64,000 bases of DNA. It comes from Gavia stellata (Eukaryota; Chordata; Aves; Gaviiformes; Gaviidae). Of the stretch, positions 1-33,004 are shown one piece after another. Position 1 is the stretch's first letter. Each line of letters starts with the position of its first letter. The stretch spans positions 15,086,261 through 15,150,260 of the forward strand of contig NC_082605.1 of assembly GCF_030936135.1 (NCBI RefSeq), written 5' to 3'. The notes under the pieces are model-generated. The model was not told the origin of the DNA. It ran no database searches and saw nothing but the letters and a program-made list of their open reading frames with translations. The position numbers and the translations under genes are program-made.

Positions 1-3000
1 TGTTGCATTTCTGTCTTGTTGGAAAAAACAAGCTGGCGAAGTCTGATTTAGATAATACTACTGGAAAGTACGTAATCATACTGAGGGAATGGTTATCAGG
101 GGTTTCTAAAGGCAAGGAGAGCAAGCACTGTAATACATTGTCCAGTTCTCTTGAATGCCCCAACCTCCCTGGGCAAAAACATCTATCCAGAAATGTGCCT
201 TGAGGTAGTTTTGAACTAGTGTGGGTCCTCGCAAGCTCTGCCTGTGACCTCAGTTTTACTACTCTATTAAAGTAGTGGGCCTTTAGAAATATCAGTAATG
301 TCCACATCAGAGATGGGCATTTTCAGGTTGAATTAGGGGTATAAGCAAAGCTTTGGGTAAACCAGGTGAACGTTTTCACCTGTTGCTGTGTATGTACAAT
401 AGTACAGAGGGGCAATGCTGGCTTTTTGCAGAGCTGGGTGAAACAGTGCAGGATTTTAGGGTCTTAAAATCCTTAAGACAACAGGCTTATCAGTGTCTCA
501 TAGGCTTCTTTGCCTGACAAAATGATCTGTGCAGCTTTCCAGCCTGAGCAGGCTTTGGGACCATGTGCGGAGCTGTGCCTGAACCTGTAATCCTTGCTGG
601 ACTGAGCTGGTTTGGCACAGCCATGCTGGGTGACTTTGTATCTTCGTAGTTAATCTGTAAGGCAGAAAAACTCTGCCTGTGAAGAGCCGAGTTGATTTTA
701 TTTTAATTTCCTTTTAACTTTAAATGAAATTTGAAGCTGTTTCCAGAACTGAAAATCCATTATTTTCCTTTGCCACCTAAATTCATTATTTCTAAATATT
801 TCTCAACTGAAAAATCTTACACTTGATTTGACATATATGGCCATGCCAAGTGGTTGTGTGTTTGAATATTCTGCGTTGGTATTTGACAAAGATTTGAGGG
901 GGTGTTGTTTGCTCAAGTCCCAGTCGTTGTAAGTCGTGTCTCAGTTATGCCTCTTTGAGAATTAGGAATGAAGTCAGGAGGTGCTAATGCTGTGGGTACT
1001 CCTGCATCTGGGGATTTTAATGCGGCAGATAAAGTAAAAGAGGAAGACCAGTCTTTTAAGACCTGAGATCTGAGTTTTGGGCTGGCACGATGTTCTTTTT
1101 AACTAAAAAATTTACACTTGATTTCTGTCAGTTCTCATTAGTGAATTGAAGGCTGAAACAACTGATTTTCCTGCAGATGGCTTAACTGTTTTTCAGGTTT
1201 CAGCATTGCTTTTCATTCTAACTGTCATAAACGTGAAAATTGTTCAGCTAGTGCAAACAGGTGCAGGTTCTGTTTCCCACTTGCTGGATCGAGGTACGAA
1301 TCTGTCGTCTGCTTTGACATGGTGAGAACTTTAACTCAGGAAACAAAGTGCAATTTCTAAACCAAAAAGTTCTGAGCTATCCAGCAACGGAACTGAGAGG
1401 AAACTTGAAGTTGTTTCCCAAGTGCGGAAAATCACGTTGAGCTGTGCCAGCAAAGACCTATGTATAAGCTCTGTTTAAGCTTCATCTTGACTACATCGTT
1501 TTGGAAGTGCCTGCTTTAGCAACTCAGCTGTCAAAGAGGGAATGACAAGCCACTGGAAGTGGTCACCTTTCCAGCTGGCAGAGTGCTCCCAGAAGAGGCT
1601 ATGCATCTGTCCCTTGAGAGACATACAAAATGTTTGAAGCTTTGGCAAACTCAGATGCAAAGAATGTTGCCTTAAATGTACTGCAAGATTACCGATCTGA
1701 ATAAATAACCAGAAAAGTTGTTCTGCACGTACTACTCTGGGTGGATTATCATTAATGGGTCTCAGTGGATCAACTGGAGGTCATGCATCCTCGTAAGTAA
1801 AGACGAGTAAATAGGATTTCACTCTGCAGTACAGAAGGTGCTATCCAAAATTGCAAAGAGAATATGGCAGAGCATGTCTTTGCTACTTCTTCCAAAAACA
1901 ACAGAAATATTAACAATGCATTCACCTTACATAAACCATAGAATTTTCATGTCCAATATGAAAATTTGTCCTCATCTTGTGTGTGTCTGAAGGCCTTCAG
2001 GCCTCAGCCTCCTGGCTACTATTTTGAAAAAAAGTAACAGTAATCTCTCAACTAGTGGGATGGTATACATTTCTCACAAAGGCTTTATTTGCTTATAGGG
2101 ACTAAATGCTGAATATTATACAGATTTGCATAAAGTGCAAGGACTTTGATTTTGACAAAACACATATTTTGCAGAACAATATTATCTTGGGAGCAATTAA
2201 AACTTGCATAAACAAAGGTGGTGTTTGTACTGGCAAACTTTTCTTGCTACTTCTCATTCTCTCCCCACCCCTTGCTTCCCCCTCACCCATTCACTGCTTA
2301 TGTCATTGCTGCAGCTAGAAAGATCTTCGTTGCTTTCAGGTGCTGTCATCTGCATAACAAAGCAGCGATCCAGTTGTATCATTTCTGAGCCTTCAGAAGT
2401 GTTAACAGATGTGTCTGTTCTTGAAAGCCGAAGAAGGCATCGTATGAGAAGAAAGCTAAACTAGCCATAGAAGCTGCAGAAGCTGAGAGAGACTAAGTGT
2501 AGATGGGAGGATAAAAGCCTGAAATTCTTTTTGTCCTAAAGCTTCTTAAAATTGAAAACTGTTTTTTGTGTTCCAAAGCTATTTGGAAAGCTATTAGATT
2601 TGGAAGGAAGTTTGGTCTGCATGATATATGCTGATATAGCTGTAATATTGGAAATACGTAATTGGGATATGTGTCACGCTTGCACATAACTTTCACTGAT
2701 GCATTCATGTTTAGCATTTGCTCAAGGGCAGAGTTGTGCTGATAATCTCACATACGGAAGGTGTGATTTCAGAAGTCACTTCAAATTATATTGAGACATT
2801 TGTAAGCTTTAGGTTTCACATTAAGGAAAACATCTTCCCCAGGAGGGTGGTGCAGCACTGGAGCAGGTTAGCCAGAGAGATGTGCAGTCTTCACCCAGGG
2901 AGGTTTCCAGGTCAGCCTCAATCTAGCATTGCAAATAGCTCCCCTTTAAGGGGTTGGTTGGACTGGATGACCTTCAGAGAGAGATCCCTTCCAACTGCTG

Positions 3001-6000
3001 TTTCAAGGAGTCTGAAAGGATGCTACCAACACATTACTTCAGGATAATCTTGTGAGAATAAACTTGCCTTGGAGTACCTGTTTTATTGGGACACTGAAAT
3101 AGTTAATGTGTGAATTCAGTCATGTATAAAACAGTGGGGCAAGTATGTTTTCACTCCATCAAGATGAAAGATCAAATGGTTTTTCATGGGGACTGGCTGT
3201 ACTGTAACCCACAAATGACTAACCTTCAGGAGTCCTGAAATTAGCATCCATAGATTTCTGACAAGGGTTGGCAGAGTTTAGGGTAGTTACAGGGGTTCTT
3301 TTCAGTCAGAAGAACAGAGTAGCAACACTGTTTGAGCACAGATAACATGAAACATACTGAGGGTAAGACTGAAGCACAGATCTTGACAGGTAATATGTTT
3401 ACCAGTACAGACTTCCACAAGTAATTTACCAATTAAAAATATTGGAAAGAAAAAATTGGATGTATTGAGACGTAAACCACAGGATGGTGTTGACGTAATG
3501 TTTGCCTTTTCTTTGCGTTAGTCATGTTTTAAAATATTTGGAAAATGCTGTTGATTGTTATGAGTAGGCTGATGAGCTTTCCGTGTGCTTTCCAGAATAT
3601 CACAATATTAATTTAAGCTTGAGGTCAGAATTAATCATTTTTGTGTCTCTCCCCTTTTTTTAACCATCCCACAACAGATATGTTACATTAAGTGTTACAG
3701 CTTTGCCTGCAAGTAAATAAAGTCCTGTCAATCAGAGCTGTCAAAGTCCAAAATGTCTGCCCTACTGCTTCTACATGAAAAAAGAAATCCTAGCAGGAGG
3801 TTGAAGAATTAAAATTATAAGGGGAAGGCTTTCTATGTGACAGCATGGGAAGAAGTAGTATTTTTGCCACATTGTTGTATTTCTGGAGAGCCCATTCATG
3901 GGCACTACAGAAGTGTTTTCCATGTGTAAGGGAGGGGCACTAAGTCCTAGTCTGTATCCTTAGTGGGCTTTATGAAGCTGTTTTCACCCTTACTGCGTAA
4001 GACAAAATAGAGGAGACTTACATGTACATATCCCAACCAAAGCCTTTTGATACTAAAGTTGTAGAGAACTGTGTTGTTTTGATTGCTGCGTGTTTCAAGA
4101 TAAGGTTTTGCTCTAATGCTGTAGTCTTAGCTGTGGTAATTAAACTTGTTTTCCCAAGGAAATCTTGAAGAGAATTTCCTCAGTTCCAGAGCATATTCTT
4201 ACCAATAGCTTCCCTGCAGTTGAGGCAGGAACAAAATCTAATTTGCAGCTTAATATTGAGAATTTAAATGATAGAATGATATAATGAAGTACAGTGATCT
4301 CTGAATTCATAGATACACAGCTTGAATGTGTTTATATGCCAGGTACTTTCAGAAATGTATAGAAGTGCACTTATAGGACATTCTATAGTGCATAATAAAG
4401 AACTGAACTCTAGTTACTGGTAAGATATGCTGGTTGTAAAGAATAAAGATACTTTCTATCTCCAGTTTCACCATACTGTTTAAACCAAGGAGCCTTTCTT
4501 TTAAGAAAACGTTCCTTATTAGAAAATCCAAAGCTTTCACAATAGACTTTGATCCTTACTGTAAAATGAAAGGAGGAGGAAAGCTTTCACACCAAAATGC
4601 TAATAACATTCTCTTTGTTAGTGCCTTTGTATTCCATATTAAGTGGATCTTTGCCTATCAGTCCAAGTTCTGCAGCTTTCTAGGCATCTGCCTTCCCATA
4701 ATACAGTCATCTTTGCGCTGTGTGGCGGACTATATTTTTTTCAGCTGGGGAAGAATGCTATTTATCCTTTGTAAAGTATCTGCCCTAAATGTGGGTGGAC
4801 CACTGTTCAACTAAAAGCATGTATTTGTTGCAGGTGCACTGTTAATATACTGTTTCTATATTGTTAAATGGTGCAAACCAGAAGAGGCAGTGCGACACTG
4901 GGTTTATTGTATGAGCAATAACTAATCTTTAAATTACTAATGATTACATGATTGGGTTTTTACATTGTGGTTTGAAAAATGGAATGCTTGTATTGTATTC
5001 CAGTCTCTTCAACCTCTCCAGGAAAAAAAAGGAATTAAAATCTAATTTGCTAGGAAAGACTTGCACCTTTTAAGCAGGGGAAAAAAAACCCCAACAAGTA
5101 TTTCCTAGCAAATCATGCTGGACTTGTGCATTTTTATAGTCCTTTTGAAAGCATGATGACAAGGTCAATAGCCCTGTATGCATTTTCAAATTATTTGCAA
5201 GTTGCTGAATGCTAGGACTTCTAGATTTTTTTTTTAAATCTGCTTATTTTTATTTATACTTTCTAAGTCCATTCAGCAGTTAGATGTCATTGCAGTGAGC
5301 TTCTGGGCATTCTGCCAAGTCTTCAGTATTGTCAGGATGCTGGGTAAAGTACAAAGAAAAATGCTTGTCTGTGTTTCCTTGTAAAATTTTACAAATAGCA
5401 TATAGCTTCAGAAGTAAGACCACCCTTATTAAGGTAAGAGCAGAACTAGATGAAAACAGGACTCTCACTTTCTCTGACTATCTGTACAGCTAGTTAGAAT
5501 GTAGAGTGCACTTTGACATGTAAGAACTGCAAATGTCCATGAATTAATAAGAAAGTCTGAGCTACAGCCGTAGGCTTTTGGCAGCTAAAGGTGTCTGTGT
5601 TTAATATTGTAAAATTGTGTAACAGTGTTACTGTTAAGTGAAGATAAGCCTTTTCTGAAGTATTAAAACTGAACAAAAATGGTTTGAAATTTTAGAAGCT
5701 CACCATTATCATTGCCTCTCTTACAATTGATCCTGTAGTTATAATGACACATTTGGCAGAGCCTTGTTCCTATGCACTACAGTGTATGGTTTCCACAAAT
5801 GTTCTCATCCTTTTTAAAAAAATAACTTTGTGTATTTTTTAAAGTTGTTTTTATATCATAACTTGACATTCATTTGATTCAAATGTAGTAAGATATAGGA
5901 GCATTTTTTTGTCATAGAATATACTGTGGTCAAGCTGATTGTTCATTTCCCAGGTTAATTTCTGTGTAAACGTGATTTCTCTGTGTGGAAAAAAACCCCA

Positions 6001-6486
6001 AAATACAGATACTCGCTTGCAAATTTGACTTCAGGTGGAGTGAGTGCCACATGCGTCTTTGTACTCTTTTTTTTGATGTGTTTTGCTATATACATTGCAC
6101 TGCAAAGAACAAAGCAATGTAGCTGCAGTATTTTTCCCCTGCATTTTAGAGAAGATGTTTGTAAATGAATCTGAATGGAGATTGTTATGCTTTGATAAGA
6201 ATTGAAAGGAAATCTGTGTGCATGCTTTGGGGTACTCGCTAGGCAAGATTATTTTCTATTGTAAGTTACAGACTTTTTACATGAGAGTTTGAGAACAGCC
6301 ATGCTGTGCCTGCTCAGAGAATAGATAGGATTTAAGCCTCTGACACTATAACGACATAAAACAAAAGTGATTTTGTTTTTCCTGTAGGAAAATAAAATAT
6401 AGAAGAAAGGAATTTAAACTTGATTTGTTTGATATTCTCGTGTAATTGCTTCTTTTTACTAATTTCCTCTCTCTTTTTCTTCCAAG
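1..6486 (+). other. PRKAR2A upstream intron(s)
   Basis: AT-rich non-coding DNA, inferred to be intronic because the exon at 6487 starts inside a codon. I searched by eye for the short exon that should encode the basic inhibitor site (RRVS-like) and did not find it. The only recognisable element is a CR1 fragment near 2795-3012. Short ORFs here look like chance. Confidence 0.6.
2795..3012 (+). repeat. CR1 LINE 3'-end fragment, sense
   Basis: Recognised from the conserved CR1 tail: AGGAGGGTGGTGCAGCACTG, then CCAGAGAGATGTGCAGTC, then GGTTGGTTGGACTGGATGAC and CCCTTCCAACTG. It is diverged, with small internal gaps. It overlaps a 109-codon ORF that is an artefact of the repeat. Boundaries are approximate. 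Confidence 0.85.
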
Positions 6487-26455
<19,969 letters not shown>

Positions 26456-27088
26456 GCACAGGGTACCTCAATGCCTTCTTAGTTCAAGACACAGAAAAGC
26501 CTCCTATCAGCAACACAACTCACAAGGAAAACGGACACTACGGAACAGTTACTGCTGCTGTCTTCTTGGGCATTTTAGAAAACCATAAACAAGTCTCAGC
26601 ACAGATGGATTGCTCACTCCCTGCCTCCACTTTGCTGCTGATACTTCATTATTAGACCTAGATTAAAGATGATTCTAACCCTATGTTCACTTACTTGGTT
26701 CAGAATGGCATCTGTCCAACAGATCAAGTGCCTGATAGGAAACCCAAAGTGTGCAAGATACAGAAGTCTCCTTCCTTCTGGTGTTACTGTTGGGATAAAT
26801 TTTCAGATCAGATTCTGTAGTGGGAGGTTGCCTGTTCTGCAGAGGCAACCTGTGGAACACAAGCCTTTTACAGGCTTATTACCTTCATCTGATGCTTTTC
26901 TTACACAATGTCAAATTTGCTTTTAATTGTAGCATCTGGGTTTGAAGGTAAAATAGCAATGGAGCCAATTAATAAGGTGGCACTGAAGTTTTCTTCCACC
27001 TGCTGAAAGCGGCAGGTTCTATAGCTCTTTAAACCAAGTAAACCGAGCTGGGGATATGGGAGAGTCTGCTTAGCAACAAAATGCAGAA

Positions 27089-27094
27089 AATAAA
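27089..27094 (+). terminator. Candidate proximal poly(A) signal of PRKAR2A
   Basis: AATAAA 634 nt after the stop codon, followed by a T/GT-rich stretch (about 27104-27120, AAGTGTTTTCT). It is the first canonical hexamer downstream of the gene. Confidence 0.5.
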
Positions 27095-28387
27095 GCATTA
27101 CTATATTTTAAGTGTTTTCTGAGCAGCAAAGAAAATTGTTTTACTCTATGCTGCCCAAAAAAGTGCAGTGGTTCAGATCAAATGGCCTGAAGGTGTCATA
27201 ATTGTCATCTCCCCAAATTTGCTCCTTGCTCCTGACACTGAGTACATTTTATTGTGGTGAGATCACAATATATGACCTTCTCTTGCTTACAGAGATCCTT
27301 TATACTGCTAGATTTCCCAGGGCGCTGTTCTTGACTGGGTCAGTTTTAAAGCTTTTTAAGGAGGTGAATGTTTTGTAATTTAAATGAAGACTACTTCTGT
27401 ACTTGTTTACAGGAGCTCCCCCCAGTCCTAACATTTCACAGTATTCTAACTTCATTAGACACTTGGATGCTTCCAAATACCACGTTTATTTGCTAAACTT
27501 TTGAAAAGTTGGCAACATTTGACTTTGTAAAGCAAATGTCTTTGCTAACTATGCAGTTGGTGTGTTTGAGGAGTCTTTTTGGTTTAGGTGATAACTAAGC
27601 TAATGATTTTTATCTAAAATACCTGTTAAATTTGCAGCATTTATTAGGTAGATTCTATTTCTATAGCTTTAATGACCTTAATTGGCACACTGCTGAGATT
27701 TTATCAGAGTATTATCTCAATAAGAATCAGACCATAAGAAGGACATTTTTATGGTGTACAAAGACATTGAATTTGTAGGTAATAAATCTACTGACCCTTT
27801 GAATTTGCATTCTTCTGCAGCTCATGCAAAACTTACTGGTGTTTTATGGGGTTATAAAATTTTAATTGTGGATGCTAGTGTAACAGAACCTGCTCTTTTT
27901 ATTCATGGCCATGTGAGCAAGAATAGAAGGATGCTAATGTTGAATTCCTGCTTCTGGTTATCACAGTGGACATTTCTCTAAGGCATGGGATGCTTAGCTG
28001 CAACTCTTAAGTTGATTTCTGGACAGTTTTTTTTTTTCCCTAAATGGATGAGCTCCTCCCAGTTCCTGCAATATGAGTAAGATGGAAACTTGGTAAGTTT
28101 GGCTGTTGTCCAGTTACTGTAATGGGAGTCATATTTTTATATAATGCAAATGACTTGTAATGGACACCACTGAACTAGGTGTTCCCATATTATTAAAGTC
28201 CTGGTTGTGATGTCTAGTGGCTGTTCTAACTGCATGTATTTTAGAACAGTGAATTTCCCTTGCTTTACTGGGCTGGTTTTTTTGTTCTAAATCACAGCCA
28301 AAGAAGCAGCAGGTACTTCGTTCATGCTTCCAAGGTTTTTAACACCAAAGACAAAATCAAAATAATTCTTTTGATTACAGAATTTAA

Positions 28388-28440
28388 AAAAAAACCAACA
28401 AACCAAACAAACCCAAACCAACAAACAAAACCCAAGAAAA
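28388..28440 (+). repeat. A-rich AAAC-type simple repeat
   Basis: About 50 bp made almost only of A and C in an AAAC/AACC pattern. No attached retroposon body was recognised. Confidence 0.75.
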
Positions 28441-30418
28441 ATGAAAAATAGACTCATCAGGTCCTCGCAGTGATAACAGATAAAATTTTAAGATACTTTG
28501 GGCTCCAAAACAAGTGTCTTTTGAAACCAGCTTGTGACTGTCCTGCGAACCAGACATAAACTGGTCTCCAAAACAGTATAAGTTTCTGTGCTGCCTTCTA
28601 GGCTAAAGAGAAACTTGCTCTGAATAATTATCAGCTGGCCTTTGTTGCTCCCAGGCAGAATATCCTCTGCTTTATCTGGAGGAGCCTGGCAGGTTGGGCT
28701 GCCTTACAGATGGATTCTGGTTCTTACAGCCTTTGGTTCTCTGCAGGATGGGATTGTATACCTCAGCATATGCAAACATTGGCAGTTGTTCTGAAGCTTA
28801 ACCAAAAAAACAGGCAAGGCTGATGTTAGATTCTTAAAGTAATTCTGCCTGGAAGGGAGGATGTGATGGCTTCTAGAAGTCAAAGGAAAGGATGAGAACG
28901 TAAAGTCAGAAGATTGGGATCCCACGCGAGCAAGAAGTTTTGAAGTTTTACCTTTCTCTAGACTCCTCGAAGCAAAGGTATACTGGGCAATGCCATCCTG
29001 CATCCAGGATCCGTGTGACATCACTCTGGTGTAAAGAAGCAACCTGACCTTGAGCTGAAAGAGAATGAGCCTGTAAGAAGGCTTGTCCATTTAAAAGCTA
29101 TAATTTGCAATGTGCCTGATTAGTTTGGTCTGGTTTAACCAACCTGTTCTGTATAATTTTGGAGCATGAAGATAGTGAGAGAAGCTTGTAGTGAGACACT
29201 CAACATTGCCAGGTATCTGGTTAGAGCACCAGCAGTGAGCAAAGTCGGAAAGCGTGTGAGTGGCAATACCAAGACCAGGGAGTGAAGTGAGGTGCCTGTT
29301 TGTAAAGATCTGCCTGCATCACTGTATCTCAGCTCATTCCTTTTCACTATGACTGTTCATCACAATTGTCATGGAGAACGAGCTCAGGTTTTTTGTTGTT
29401 ACTGCTCAGTGTTCAGTAAATCTGCTGTGGAGTCTCCGAAATTGGCAGTAGAGAGAGATCTAGTTTTTAATAAAAGAACTCAGCAGCAAAGTGGGCAAAG
29501 AGGATACTGTCTTCGAGACTTAGAGGAAAAAAAGTCTCTTGTTTGTGATTCCCTGCTTGTGATTGTTGTGAAGTCGGTGAGAGGAGCTTTCAGTGGTCAA
29601 ATATCCTGGCATATGGTATTTCTGTTTAATGTCACAGCACAGGTTTCACAATGTAAAAGAACAAAAAAGGGCAAAAGTGCTCTCTTTTTAGAAACAAAAG
29701 TGCAAAACTTAAAACTTTAAAAACAAAGTGCAATTTTGCACAGAGGGCAAAAAACAAAACCCCTTTGAATGTCACTTCCATTCTTTCTTTTCTGTTGGCT
29801 GAAAGCAGACTCTTGTTCTTGACATGTATTTGTAAACTAGTCTTGCCAAAATACAAACACTTTGGTTTTTTTCACTCCAGATAATTTTTGATGTTATGGT
29901 TATTGCTGATTATTTTCACTTTTTTCAAACCACATAGTTTATTTCAAGAGACCTTCCTTGTGGATTTCTTCCTGACGGTCTGCAGCACTACACTGCTTTC
30001 AAGATGGAAGAGAAAGTCACTAACCTCATAGGAGAACACTCAACTCCGCTTAGCTGGCTGGAGCTAATAATGCGCTACTAATTTTCCTCTGCTCTGTGGG
30101 GCAGGAGGGGAATTAAATTCTGCATAAAGTTGCTACCTCAAGGCTCCAAGTGCTTTTAAAGGTCTTTCACTTGGGAGAATTTCATGAGACAGTTCTTAAA
30201 ATTGGTCTGTTCTTTTGAGTTAAATGTTCTTTTAATTAATTCATTGAGGGACCCTTATTTTAATTCATTTTACATTTAGTACTTGATTCTCAAAGGATGA
30301 ACAGCTGTGAAGTTTGGTTCTTGCACTATAGTGTTGAACATGAAAGAAAAATACTTGCCATATAAACATATGGTTCTAACAAGTTAAACCACTCTGAGGT
30401 TCAGCTTCACTTTTGGTT

Positions 30419-30424
30419 AATAAA
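30419..30424 (+). terminator. Candidate distal poly(A) signal of PRKAR2A
   Basis: AATAAA followed by GT-rich blocks (TGTTGTGTCC near 30435, CTGTGTGTGCTC near 30461), the classical downstream-element pattern. Use of this site would give a roughly 4 kb 3' UTR. Confidence 0.45.
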
Positions 30425-31184
30425 AAACTGACATGTTGTGTCCAGCCTTCCTGTACTATCCTGTGTGTGCTCTTTATTGACTTACTGCAGCTGACACAAC
30501 CTCCCCCAGTGCTTACATCGGGAGTGGGCTTTACAGCAGTTAACTAGATATGCTCGGAGTGCCTGAGTTACTGTTGCTTGTGTTATCAGAGCCTTATGGG
30601 GAACAGCACTCGCCCTGTTGCAATAACCAAAAGAGATTACATTACCCGACCACCAAGTTTTGCTGTTTGGTGATAAAATTTTACTAATATCTTAAAAATA
30701 ATACCCGTTTCTGTAGATATTATTGCTCCCAATAAAACTGGCTGTTCTGGTATGTCTGCCAAATTATCGTAGATCTGATTTATTGTTTGAGCACTGTGCT
30801 AACTGGTTTTTGGTTCCTAGGAGAAACACAGTATTCCTGAAGGTCTCTTGCTGGCCTACACTTACAGCTACTGAATTTTATGTGGCAAGTTGCCTTTTTT
30901 AACCTAACTAACAATTTGAAAAGAAAGTTACTTTGGTACATGTGAAATTGTCTGCTCAAATACTCAATTTTTGCTTTTGCTGAAGTTTTGTTTCTAAACA
31001 GTATTTTATGTACAGTTGTTAAATTAGTCTGGGAGAGTAGTTCAGAGGGATTGTGGTGCTAATCATGAGAGAGCCTCTGCCGGAATACAATACTTCAGCT
31101 TTGGGCACTTTAAATCAAGATAGATGTTGACACCTGAAGGGGCCAGAGGGCAGCAGCATGATAAACAAATAATGAAAAAATGTT

Positions 31185-31565
31185 ACATTTTACAGAAGGA
31201 TAAGGAAAAACTGGGATTATTATTATTTTTTTTTTTCCAATGGAAAGGAGGACTGGGGGGAAAGGGGACGGGGAATATTCAAACATGTAAAAGATTTCAA
31301 CAAGGAGGAATGATCCCATAGTGATTAGGACAGGCCTGTTAATATGGGGCATAAGTTACAGCAGGGAAGCTGTTGATGAAGCATTGAAAAGATCTGTCTG
31401 GAAGACAGCTAGAAGAGACTGCTTGGGGGAGCGTGAAATCTTCCAGCACTAAATTTTTAATTTTCTTTGGAACGGTTGTAAACTAGCTCTGCTGAATGCT
31501 TACAATATCTGTCTGAGGCAGGGGTGGATTAGATAACCTCTTGGGGAGGCTTTTGTGAGATATGT
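31185..31565 (+). repeat. Old CR1 LINE copy, sense, strongly decayed
   Basis: The order of landmarks fits the 3' part of old amniote CR1 elements: GGGGACGGGGAATATTCAAA, then AGTGATTAGGACAGG, then GGGGCATAAGTTACAGCAGG, and finally GAGGCAGGGGTGGATTAGAT with AACCTCTTGGGGAGG. Heavily mutated, with a poly-T insertion near 31222. Boundaries are approximate. Confidence 0.65.
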
Positions 31566-32310
31566 TGCTGTTTTCTTAGGAATACCTCTTTAACATCACC
31601 AGGGGCTTTAGCTGACACCAGTACACTGTCTGCAGGCTTGTTGCACATCATCAGTAGGAAGAGGAAAACAGATCAGTGCCTGTGAAAGAGAGGGAGATAC
31701 ACCCTTTACAGCCTGACATGCAGGTAGGCTGTCAGTGTGCTAGGGCTCGGGTCCAAAGCTTGCCAAGCACCTGGGACAGAGGAGGCCGGGCTCCCTGTGG
31801 GACAGAGACAAAACCCTGAGGCCAAATAGAGAAAAACGTCTTGAACTGTGAAGTTCCTTTGAACAGACTGAGCAACTTGATGGCAAAGGCAAATGGTGTC
31901 TTGTGAGTTGGCATCAGATGGGTGTTAGGCTACTGCAGTGTCACCCTGCTGGGGTCAATATTAATTCCTGGATAAGCCTTTTGTAAAAGTAGTAATATTC
32001 TATAAAGTTCTTATGCTGAGGATGATGGTTCACCATTTTGGCAGATACTTCCATCCTATCTGCTGTTTCTCTCCGAAGGGTGTGTTTCACAACAATCTTC
32101 AGATCAGCTACAAGGATTCATGCTGGTACTAAAATTGTGTTATTTCTTCACCTCGGCATTGACCCCTGAGATGCAAAGAGAGTCTGCCAACCTACTTCTT
32201 TTAAATCTGTTTCAGTTGTGTGTACTGCAAAATAGACAGTAGGATAACACAGTGCCCTCAGTGTTATGGTGCCAGACAGCACACTCCACCAGGAACTGCA
32301 TCAGGACCAA

Positions 32311-32373
32311 CATAATTTGTTTAAAGGGGAAGTGTTGTCATAATTTGTTTAAAGGGGAATTTGTTTAAAGGGG
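32311..32373 (+). repeat. Three-copy short direct repeat
   Basis: The core AATTTGTTTAAAGGGG occurs three times in 60 bp: within 32311-32330, 32339-32358, and 32358-32373 (the last two abut). The first two share a 20-bp unit and are separated by 8 bp. Confidence 0.9.
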
Positions 32374-32990
32374 CTAGCCCCTCTCCAACAGCATGTTTAT
32401 TGTGGAGCGTTCAATATTTGTCTTTCTGAAGCTAAAAGCTAGCATGTAGCACTGAGAAACACCATCTGTTCCCACAGCTTCCCAGAGATTAATTTCAGAC
32501 CCAAAGACTGGTCGTTGCCTTCCTCAATCTGAAAAGGTTCAGCCCAGGTTTCCCACAGGGCTGGTTCTGGGGCTCTGGGTGTGGGCCTTGCCTGGGCCTC
32601 GGCACTCAGGGAGAGCAAGCGAGGCCGAGCACCGACCTGCAGCCGTGCAGACCAATGCCTGCTGCTGGCCCGTGCCCGGCGGGGCAGCAGTGCCTGCTCT
32701 CCTCGATGGCATAACCGGGCACCGGCTGTTTCCCCTGCCCGGAGGATCAGCGCTACCAGCCTGCCCGGTGGAGAGCAGTTACCGAGAGCGAGCAACGCGC
32801 TGCTGTGCCCTGGCTGAAGCAGAGGCGAGCGGCGGCCTTCCCTAGCGGCCGCCTCGGCGTGACGGAAAGGCTCGGGAAGGTCGTCGTCGTCGTCAACCGG
32901 AGACGGGGGCAGCGACCGAGTGCCTCGGGCCGGGCCTGAGCGACGCGCTCCCAGCGGGCGCCTCCCGCCCGCGCACGTTCGCGCCGCCCG

Positions 32991-33004
32991 GTCGCCATGG
33001 CGAC
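32991..33004. promoter_or_regulatory. Perfect 14-bp palindrome resembling an RFX X-box
   Basis: GTCGCCATGGCGAC is its own reverse complement and follows the X-box layout (GTNRCC, AT spacer, RGYAAC-like half) with a C/G in place of the usual T/A at one position per half. It lies 114 nt upstream of the RPP14 ATG. Factor assignment is inference. Confidence 0.5.

Larger units (their letters stand above)
26456..30450 (+). other. Probable PRKAR2A 3' UTR (extent uncertain)
   Basis: Follows the stop codon with no recognisable coding exon. Canonical AATAAA hexamers occur at 27089-27094, 27781-27786 and 30419-30424. The family is known for long 3' UTRs, so any of these could end the transcript. A 142-codon ORF at 29292-29720 shows no known motif and is treated as chance. 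Confidence 0.5.
30451..32560. other. Intergenic region between PRKAR2A and RPP14
   Basis: Holds a further AATAAA at 30731-30736, an old CR1 copy (about 31185-31565) and a three-copy short repeat at 32311-32373. No protein gene or structural RNA was seen on either strand. Confidence 0.6.

Noticed and set aside
2718-3047. 109-codon + ORF
   Set aside because: It lies over a CR1 3'-end fragment, which is non-coding.
28704-29090. 128-codon minus-strand ORF
   Set aside because: No family resemblance, promoter or poly(A) signal; chance ORF.
29292-29720. 142-codon + ORF downstream of PRKAR2A
   Set aside because: No recognisable motif, no splice context and ordinary AT-rich composition; best explained as chance in a 3' UTR or intergenic region.
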